Shown here: positions 6,105 to 11,607 of the stretch, in pieces | Position numbering within the stretch: the stretch's first letter is position 1 | Layout: every line of letters begins with the position of its first letter | Assembly: GCA_050725495.1 (NCBI GenBank) | Contig: JBOHHM010000298.1 | Span: forward strand, 1 to 11,607 | Direction: 5' to 3' | DNA from: JBOHHM01 sp050725495 | GTDB taxonomy: Bacteria; Pseudomonadota; Gammaproteobacteria; Burkholderiales; Burkholderiaceae_C | Length of the DNA: 11,607 nucleotides | Position numbers and translations under genes: made by a program | The notes under the pieces: generated by a model | Database searches by the model: none | Seen by the model: only the letters and a program-made list of their open reading frames with translations | What the model was told of the DNA's origin: nothing

Positions 6105-6933
6105 CAACACAACGGACGACAACAGCAACGACAAGTACATCGTGCCCGCGCTGGAGCGCGGCCTGCGCCTGCTCGGCGAGTTCAGCCGCGACAGCCGCAC
6201 GCTGGGCGCGCCGGAGCTCGCGCGCCGGCTCGACCTGCCGCGCTCCACGGTGTTTCGCCTGCTCAACACGCTCGAGACCATGGGCTTCATCGAGCGCACC
6301 AGCGGCGGCAACGACTACCGCCTGGGCCTGGCCGTGCTGCGCCTGGGCTTCGAATACCTGTCCTCGCTGGAGCTGACCGAACTCGGCCAGCCGGTGCTGG
6401 CGCGCCTGTGCGACGAGATCCGCTACCCCTGCAACCTGGTGGTGCGCGATGGCCGCTCCATCGTCTACGTCGCCAAGGTCACGCCGCCCACGCCGTTTGT
6501 CAGCGCGGTCCGCGTCGGCACGCGGCTGCCGGCGCATGCGACGGTGCTCGGCCGCATCCTGCTCGAAGATCTCACCCTGCCCGAGCTGCGCAAGCTGTAC
6601 CCCGAAGACCATCTCGAGGTGTTCTCCAGCAACACGCCCAAGACCGTGCTGGAGCTGTTCAACATGGTCCAGGTCGACCGCGAGCGCGGCTATGTGCTCG
6701 GCGAAGGCTTCTACGAGGCCAGCATCTCCACCATTGCGGCCCCGGTGCGCGACGAGAGCAGCCACATCGTCGCGGCGCTGGGCACCACGATTCCCGCGGG
6801 CCGCATCGAGGCCGACCGCATCGACGAGCTGGTGCAGCGCGTGCGCGCCTCGGCCGACGAGTTGTCGCGCCTGCTCAACTACCAACCGCGCAGCGACAGC
6901 GCCGACAAGGTCGTCGCGCTGCGCCCGCGCTGA
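6097..6933 (+). CDS. IclR-family transcriptional regulator
   Basis: A 278-residue regulator. After a short polar N-terminus rich in Asn and Asp it has an IclR winged helix-turn-helix (about residues 15-75). The recognition helix region is LDLPRSTVFRLLNTLETMGF and is preceded by the family opening YIVPALERGLRLL. The C-terminal effector-binding domain (about 85-255) shows VGTRLPAHATVLGRILL and later ERGYVLGEGFYEASISTIAAPV, both typical. IclR regulators repress or activate catabolic operons and respond to a pathway metabolite. The gene lies in the middle of the operon, overlapping the hydrolase gene by 8 bp, with AAGGAG nine bases before the ATG. The likely target is the palindrome at 3748-3763, which would make it autoregulatory. 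The effector is unknown, and whether it represses or activates cannot be told from sequence. Confidence 0.92.
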   Translation: MRDNTTDDNSNDKYIVPALERGLRLLGEFSRDSRTLGAPELARRLDLPRSTVFRLLNTLETMGFIERTSGGNDYRLGLAVLRLGFEYLSSLELTELGQPVLARLCDEIRYPCNLVVRDGRSIVYVAKVTPPTPFVSAVRVGTRLPAHATVLGRILLEDLTLPELRKLYPEDHLEVFSSNTPKTVLELFNMVQVDRERGYVLGEGFYEASISTIAAPVRDESSHIVAALGTTIPAGRIEADRIDELVQRVRASADELSRLLNYQPRSDSADKVVALRPR

Positions 6934-6944
6934 ACGCCATCACC

Positions 6945-7754
6945 ATGAACCTCATCGACTTGAACGGGACCGTGGCCGTCGTCACCGGCGGCTCGTCGGG
7001 CATTGGCCTGGCCACGGTGGAGCTGCTGCTGCAAAGCGGCGCTGCCGTGGCCTTCTGCGGCCGCGACGAACAACGCCTGCGCGCGGCCGAAGCGGGCTTG
7101 CGCGAGCGCTTCCCGCAGGCCCGACTGTTCGCCGCGCCGTGCAACGTGTTGGATGCGGATGACGTGCAGCGCTTCGCCGCGGACAGCGAACGCGAGTTGG
7201 GCACCGCCTCCATCCTGGTCAACAACGCCGGCCAGGGGCGAGTGTCGACCTTTGCCGACACCGACGATGCGGCCTGGACCGAAGAGCTGCATCTGAAGTT
7301 CTTCTCGGTGATCTACCCCACGCGCGCTTTCCTGCCGCAACTGCAGCGCCAGGCATCGCCCGAAAGATCGCCTGCCATCGTTTGTGTCAACTCGCTGCTG
7401 GCCGCGCAGCCCGAGCCGCACATGGTGGCGACTTCGGCCGCCCGCGCCGGCGTGCGCAACCTCGTGCGCTCGATGGCCACCGAGTTCGCGCCGCTGGGCG
7501 TGCGGGTCAACGGCATCCTCGTGGGCCTGATCGAGTCTGGCCAATGGCGCCGCCGCTTCGAGGCGCGCGAAGACCGCTCGCAGGGCTGGGCCACCTGGAC
7601 CGGCGAGCTTGCCGAGCGCAAACGCATTCCGCTCGGTCGCCTGGGCCTGCCGCAAGAGGCCGCACGCGCCATTTTCTTTCTCGCCACACCGCTGTCGTCG
7701 TACACGACGGGCAGCCACATCGATGTCTCCGGAGGTCTTTCCCATCATGCCTAA
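6945..7754 (+). CDS. SDR-fold protein lacking the catalytic Tyr and Lys
   Basis: A 269-residue short-chain dehydrogenase-fold protein. The cofactor site is intact: TGGSSGIG (residues 14-21) and NNAG (93-96). Ser150 is present in VNSLLA, but the position of the catalytic YxxxK reads TSAAR: Thr163 and Arg167 replace Tyr and Lys. The C-terminal half keeps the fold (FAPLGVRVNGILVGLIESGQW, then YTTGSHIDVSGG). A subgroup of FabG-like SDRs with SxxAR in this place is known to me, so this is a lineage trait more than a mutation, but the usual proton-relay mechanism cannot operate. It may catalyse a different reaction or be a binding subunit. It starts 11 bp after the regulator gene with no clear ribosome-binding site, and its end overlaps the ThDP-enzyme gene by 8 bp. 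Confidence 0.85.
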   Translation: MNLIDLNGTVAVVTGGSSGIGLATVELLLQSGAAVAFCGRDEQRLRAAEAGLRERFPQARLFAAPCNVLDADDVQRFAADSERELGTASILVNNAGQGRVSTFADTDDAAWTEELHLKFFSVIYPTRAFLPQLQRQASPERSPAIVCVNSLLAAQPEPHMVATSAARAGVRNLVRSMATEFAPLGVRVNGILVGLIESGQWRRRFEAREDRSQGWATWTGELAERKRIPLGRLGLPQEAARAIFFLATPLSSYTTGSHIDVSGGLSHHA

Positions 7755-9417
7755 CCACAGCCAAATCACGGTCGGCGCCGCCATTGCCGCATTCCTCGAG
7801 GAATGCGGGGTCAAGGCCGCCTTCGGCGTCATCTCGATCCACAACATGCCCATCCTCGACGCCATCCACGAACGCGGGCAAATCCGCTTCGTGATGGCGC
7901 GCGGCGAGGCCGGCGGCACCAACATGGCCGACGCCTATGCCCGCACCACGGGCAGCCTGGGCGTGTGCCTGACCAGCACCGGCACGGCCGCGGGCAACGC
8001 CGCCGGCGCCATGGTGGAAGCGCTGACCGCCGGCACGCCGCTGCTGCACCTCACCGGTCAGATCGAAACACCGTATCTGGACCAGAGCCTGTCCTACATC
8101 CACGAAGCGCCCGATCAGCTCACCATGCTGCAGGCGGTCTCCAAGGCGGCGTTTCGCGTGCGCAGCGTCGAAACGGCGCTCAGCACGATCAAGCTGGCCG
8201 TGCAGACCGCGCTGACCGCACCCACTGGTCCGGTCAGTGTCGAGATCCCTATCGATATCCAGGCCGCGCTGATTCCTGTGCCCACCGATCTGCAGCCGCT
8301 GCCTGTGGTGGCCAGCGTGCCGTCGGCCCGCGCGCTGGACGAGCTGGCCGAGCGTCTGGCCAAGGCGCGTCGTCCGCTGCTGTGGCTCGGCGGTGGGGCG
8401 CGCCATGCCGGAGCCGCTGTGGCGCGCCTGCTGGCGATGGGCCTGTGCGTGGTGACCAGCACCCAGGGTCGCGGCATCGTGCCGGAAGACGACGCTCGCT
8501 CGCTCGGCGCCTACAACCTGCACAAGCCGGTGGAGAATTTCTACCAGACCTGCGACGCGATGCTGGTCGTGGGCTCGCGCCTGCGCGGCAACGAAACGCT
8601 CAAGTACGAGCTCAAGCTGCCGCGCCCGCTCTACCGCGTCGATGCCGACCCGGCCGCCGAAGGCCGCTGCTATGCCACCGACTACTTTGTCACGGGCGAC
8701 TCCGCGCTGGTGCTCGAAGGCCTGGCCGACCGGCTGCAGGGCCGCCTGTCGGTCGACCCGGGCTTCATGGCCGATCTGCGCGCAGCGCGTGCCGCTGCCG
8801 AAAAGAGCCTGCTCGACGGCCTTGGCCCCTACACCGAACTGGTGAGCCAGTTGCAGCAGGCCGCCGGCCGCAACTTCAACTGGGTGCGCGACGTCACGGT
8901 GTCCAACAGCACCTGGGGCAACCGCCAGCTGCACATCTTCGATCCGCGCGCCGGCGTGCACGCTTTGGGCGGTGGCATCGGCCAGGGCCTGGCCATGGGC
9001 GTGGGCGCCGCCGTCGGTGCGGCCGAGACGCGCTCGGGCCGCAAGACCTTCTGCCTGTCGGGCGACGGCGGCTTCATCCTGAACCTGGGCGAGCTGGCCA
9101 CGGCGGTGCAGGAGCAGGCCGACGTCGTGTACGTGCTGATGAACGACCAGCGCTACGGCGTGATCCAGAACATCCAGGACGCTCAGTACGGCGGCCGTCG
9201 CTGCTACGTCGACCTGCACACGCCCGACTACGCGCAACTGTGCGCCTCGCTCAAGCTGGGCCACACGCGCGTGAGCAAGCTCGCCGACCTGCGCGCTGCT
9301 CTGGACAAGGCGCTCGCCGCGCGCGGCCCGTTCATCCTGGAGATCGACATGCTCTCGATCGGCAGCTTCAAGACCGCGTTTGCCGGCCCGCCGACCAAGG
9401 TCGCCGCGTCCGCATGA
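7747..9417 (+). CDS. Thiamine-diphosphate-dependent enzyme, acetolactate synthase / 2-oxo acid decarboxylase type
   Basis: A 556-residue enzyme with the three-domain layout of the POX / acetolactate synthase / benzoylformate decarboxylase superfamily. In the PYR domain the ThDP-activating glutamate is Glu54, in MARGEAGGTNMADAYAR. A central domain follows (about 185-330). The PP domain has the Mg-ThDP motif, GDG at 439-441 and Asn466 27 residues later in VLMNDQRYG. Two details differ from common members: Gly53 stands where acetolactate synthase and many decarboxylases have His before the Glu, and the motif ends ND rather than NN. No small regulatory subunit is nearby, which argues against acetolactate synthesis; a 2-oxo acid decarboxylase or lyase is more likely, fitting the aldehyde dehydrogenase downstream. 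The ATG at 7747 has GGAGGT ten bases upstream, inside the end of the preceding gene. Substrate unknown. Confidence 0.88.
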   Translation: MPNHSQITVGAAIAAFLEECGVKAAFGVISIHNMPILDAIHERGQIRFVMARGEAGGTNMADAYARTTGSLGVCLTSTGTAAGNAAGAMVEALTAGTPLLHLTGQIETPYLDQSLSYIHEAPDQLTMLQAVSKAAFRVRSVETALSTIKLAVQTALTAPTGPVSVEIPIDIQAALIPVPTDLQPLPVVASVPSARALDELAERLAKARRPLLWLGGGARHAGAAVARLLAMGLCVVTSTQGRGIVPEDDARSLGAYNLHKPVENFYQTCDAMLVVGSRLRGNETLKYELKLPRPLYRVDADPAAEGRCYATDYFVTGDSALVLEGLADRLQGRLSVDPGFMADLRAARAAAEKSLLDGLGPYTELVSQLQQAAGRNFNWVRDVTVSNSTWGNRQLHIFDPRAGVHALGGGIGQGLAMGVGAAVGAAETRSGRKTFCLSGDGGFILNLGELATAVQEQADVVYVLMNDQRYGVIQNIQDAQYGGRRCYVDLHTPDYAQLCASLKLGHTRVSKLADLRAALDKALAARGPFILEIDMLSIGSFKTAFAGPPTKVAASA

Positions 9418-9437
9418 GCACAGAAGGAAGCGATGCC

Positions 9438-10241
9438 ATGTTGAAGGTGGCGATGATTGGCTGCGGCGCGATTGGCGCGAGCGTGCTCGAGCTGCTGCAC
9501 GGCGATCCTGACGTGGTGGTGGACCGCGTGATCACGGCGCCCGATGCACGCGCCAGGACCGAGGCCACGGTCGAGCGCTGGGCGCCGCAGGCCCGGGTGC
9601 TGGAGGCGCTCGATGCCGCTGACGCGCCGGATCTCGTGGTCGAGTGCGCGGGCCACGGTGCGATTGCCGAGCATGTGGTGCCGGCGCTGGAGCGCGGCAT
9701 TCCCTGCGTCGTCGCATCGGTGGGCGCCCTGAGCGCGCCCGGCATGGTGCAGATGCTGGAACAGGCCGCGCAGCGCGGCAACACACAGGTACAACTGCTG
9801 TCGGGCGCCATCGGCGGCATCGACGCGCTGGCAGCCGCCCGCGTGGGCGGGCTCGACGCCGTCGTGTACACCGGCCGCAAGCCGCCTGGCGCATGGAAGG
9901 GCACGCCGGCCGAGTCCGCCTGCGATCTCGACAACCTGACCGCGGCGCACTGCATCTTCGATGGCAGCGCCGAGCAGGCCGCGCAGCTCTATCCCAAGAA
10001 CGCCAATGTGGCGGCCACGCTGTCGCTCGCGGGCCTGGGCCTGCAGCGCACACAGGTGCGGCTGTTCGCCGATCCGGACATCACGGAGAACGTCCACCAT
10101 GTCGAGGCACGCGGCGCCTTTGGCAGCTTCGAGCTGACCATGCGTGGCAAGCCGCTGGCGGCCAATCCCAAAACTTCCGCGCTGACCGTCTACAGCGTGG
10201 TGCGTGCGCTGCTCAACCGCGGCCGCGCGCTGGCCATCTGA
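9438..10241 (+). CDS. nadX: L-aspartate dehydrogenase
   Basis: A 267-residue NAD(P)-dependent enzyme of the DUF108/AspDH family. It interconverts L-aspartate and iminoaspartate/oxaloacetate plus ammonia. Features: Rossmann motif GCGAIG (residues 8-13), VECAGHGAIAEHV, SVGAL, LLSGAIGGIDAL, YTGRKPPGAWKGTP, LYPKNANVAATLSLAGLG and the catalytic-site NVHHVEA with His220. Length and sequence agree closely with the characterised P. aeruginosa PAO1 enzyme as I remember it, including His at 220. The ATG at 9438 is chosen because GAAGGAAG ends seven bases upstream; an in-frame ATG at 9414, overlapping the previous stop (ATGA), would add eight residues. In some organisms the family feeds NAD synthesis with NadA, but no nadA or nadC is here and the neighbours are catabolic, so the symbol denotes the family, not a proven role. 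It may act on a related amino or oxo acid. Confidence 0.92.
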   Translation: MLKVAMIGCGAIGASVLELLHGDPDVVVDRVITAPDARARTEATVERWAPQARVLEALDAADAPDLVVECAGHGAIAEHVVPALERGIPCVVASVGALSAPGMVQMLEQAAQRGNTQVQLLSGAIGGIDALAAARVGGLDAVVYTGRKPPGAWKGTPAESACDLDNLTAAHCIFDGSAEQAAQLYPKNANVAATLSLAGLGLQRTQVRLFADPDITENVHHVEARGAFGSFELTMRGKPLAANPKTSALTVYSVVRALLNRGRALAI

Positions 10242-10252
10242 GGAGATCCGTC

Positions 10253-11607
10253 ATGGCTCTGATCACCGAATCGAAAGACCTGCTTCCCATCAACATCGGC
10301 GGCGAAATGCGCTTGGGCGGCGGCGACGAATCCGCCACGCTGTACCCCGCCACCGGCGAAGTGGTGGCGCGCCTGCGCGCACCGAGTCTGGCCGACGTCG
10401 ATGAAGCCATTGCGCGCGCCGACCATGCGTTTCGCGGGAGCGGCTGGGCGCGGCGCAAGCCGCACGAGCGCGCCGCGGTGCTGTACCGCGTGGCTTCGCT
10501 GATCCGCGAGCGCGCCGAACCACTGGCCCAGCGCCAGCGCCTGGACAATGGCAAACCGATCAACGAGACGCGCGCCCTGGTGGCCAGCGCCGCCGGCACC
10601 TTCCAGTTCTTCGCGAGCGCCTGCGAGACGCTGGAGGAAACCCTCACGCCCTCGCGCGGCGACTACATGACCATGAGCGTGCACGAGCCCATGGGCGTGG
10701 TCGCGGCGATTACACCGTGGAACTCGCCCATCGCCAGCGAAGCGCAGAAGGTCGCGCCGGCGCTGGCCGCGGGCAACGCGGTCGTGATCAAGCCGGCCGA
10801 GGCTACGCCGCTGATGGCGCTGGAGCTGGCCGCGATCTGCGAAGAGGCGGGCGTGCCCAAGGGCCTGATCAGCGTGCTGCCGGGCCGTGGCTCGGTGATT
10901 GGCGACGCGATTACCAAGCATCCGCTGGTCAAGCGCGTGTCGTTCACCGGCGGCACGAGCACGGGCAAGCACATCGCCCATATCGCGGCCGACAAGATGA
11001 TGCCCGTCTCGTTGGAGCTCGGCGGCAAGTCCGCCACCATGGTGCTCGACGATGCCGACCTCGACCACGCCGTCAACGGTGTGCTCTACGGCATCTTCAG
11101 CTCGTCGGGCGAATCCTGCATCGCGGGCTCGCGCCTGTTCGTGGCGCGCCAGCGCTACGGCGAGTTCATGGAGCGGCTCGCGGCGCGCGCGGCTGCGCTG
11201 CGCGTGGGTGACCCGGCCGACGAGCGCACCCAGATGGGGCCGCTGATCACGGCCAAGCATCGCGAGTCGATCGAGCGCTATGTGGAACTGGGGCGCAGCG
11301 AAGGCGCGAGCTTGCGCACCGGCGGTGTGCGGCCGCAAGGCGCGCTGTACGAGCGCGGCTACTACTACACGCCCACCATCCTCGAAGGCCTGAAGAACAG
11401 CGCCCAGGTCTGCCAGCAGGAGATCTTCGGCCCCGTGCTGGTCGCCATGCCGTTCGACAGCGAAGACGACCTGCTGGCCCAGGCCAACGACAGCGTCTAC
11501 GCGCTGGCCGCCGGCATCTGGACGCGCGACTACAAGCGGGCCTGGCGCATCGGCCGCGCGGTGCAGGCCGGCACGGTGTGGATCAACACCTACAAGCAGT
11601 TCTCGGT
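10253..11607 (+). CDS. Aldehyde dehydrogenase (partial, 3' end beyond window)
   Basis: The first 451 residues of an NAD(P)-dependent aldehyde dehydrogenase; about 30-50 residues are probably missing at the right edge. The order of motifs is canonical: DNGKPINE, ITPWNSP with the oxyanion Asn157, the general base Glu255 in SLELGGKS, FTGGTSTGK in the cofactor fold, the nucleophile Cys289 in SSGESCIAGSR, QEIFGPVL and AGTVWINTY. It oxidises an aldehyde to a carboxylic acid (or acyl-CoA); the intact Glu255 favours the hydrolytic, acid-forming type. The start follows AGGAG, which overlaps the stop of the aspartate dehydrogenase gene 11 bp upstream. In context it probably takes the aldehyde released by the ThDP enzyme. 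The substrate cannot be named. Confidence 0.93.
   Translation, partial: MALITESKDLLPINIGGEMRLGGGDESATLYPATGEVVARLRAPSLADVDEAIARADHAFRGSGWARRKPHERAAVLYRVASLIRERAEPLAQRQRLDNGKPINETRALVASAAGTFQFFASACETLEETLTPSRGDYMTMSVHEPMGVVAAITPWNSPIASEAQKVAPALAAGNAVVIKPAEATPLMALELAAICEEAGVPKGLISVLPGRGSVIGDAITKHPLVKRVSFTGGTSTGKHIAHIAADKMMPVSLELGGKSATMVLDDADLDHAVNGVLYGIFSSSGESCIAGSRLFVARQRYGEFMERLAARAAALRVGDPADERTQMGPLITAKHRESIERYVELGRSEGASLRTGGVRPQGALYERGYYYTPTILEGLKNSAQVCQQEIFGPVLVAMPFDSEDDLLAQANDSVYALAAGIWTRDYKRAWRIGRAVQAGTVWINTYKQFS

Noticed and set aside
7507..9264. Long - strand open frame opposite the ThDP enzyme
   Set aside because: Codon-bias shadow; the + strand carries GDG, the catalytic Glu and full domain structure.
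7747..9417. Naming the ThDP enzyme ilvB/ilvI
   Set aside because: There is no adjacent small subunit gene, the RHE motif is altered and the context is catabolic, so acetolactate synthesis is unlikely.
7803..9437. In-frame upstream extension of the aspartate dehydrogenase through the ThDP gene (possible fusion)
   Set aside because: The extension is the +1 shadow of the ThDP gene with low-complexity Arg-rich translation; a good ribosome-binding site marks the start at 9438.
10190..11338. Long - strand open frame opposite the aldehyde dehydrogenase
   Set aside because: The + strand frame is a clear aldehyde dehydrogenase with Cys, Glu and Asn in place; the reverse frame shows no motifs.
1..11607. 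tRNA, rRNA, CRISPR array, insertion sequence or transposase
   Set aside because: No such repeats, cloverleaf-like segments or transposase motifs were seen on either strand.

Overview
The window is high-GC DNA with closely spaced genes, all on the + strand. The gene families point to a betaproteobacterium of the Comamonadaceae (Acidovorax / Variovorax / Polaromonas / Delftia type), and so do the short AT-rich GCTATC-type intergenic repeat at the end of mtnN and the FadD C-terminus. The genus assignment is inference; no rRNA or marker gene is present.

Left part (1-3440): the 3' end of a fadD-like acyl-CoA ligase, a short intergenic stretch with a -10-like box and two hairpins, a patatin-like hydrolase with an atypical nucleophile elbow, an orphan Leu/Ile/Val-type periplasmic binding protein with a Tat-like signal peptide, and mtnN (MTA/SAH nucleosidase). 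These look like ordinary chromosomal genes and do not form one obvious pathway.

Middle (3405-3871): a gap of about 470 bp. It begins with the repeat/hairpin that supplies the mtnN stop codon. Near its right end it holds a perfect 16-bp palindrome, GTTCCATATATGGAAC, that looks like the operator of an IclR-family regulator, followed by a possible 32-codon leader ORF whose stop overlaps the next start (TGATG).

Right part (3872-11607, running off the edge): a compact eight-gene catabolic-looking operon. The order is SDR dehydrogenase, cupin, alpha/beta hydrolase, IclR regulator, a second SDR lacking the catalytic Tyr and Lys, a ThDP-dependent decarboxylase-like enzyme, L-aspartate dehydrogenase, and aldehyde dehydrogenase (cut by the window end). 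Junctions are 8-bp overlaps or gaps of 11-23 bp, so co-transcription from a promoter near the palindrome is likely. The gene content suggests a pathway that oxidises or hydrolyses a substrate, removes an amino group (or adds one), decarboxylates a 2-oxo acid to an aldehyde and oxidises the aldehyde to an acid. From memory, the same gene order occurs around the characterised aspartate dehydrogenase of Pseudomonas aeruginosa (PA3504-PA3511). I know of no established pathway for it, so this operon is the best candidate here for an undescribed system.
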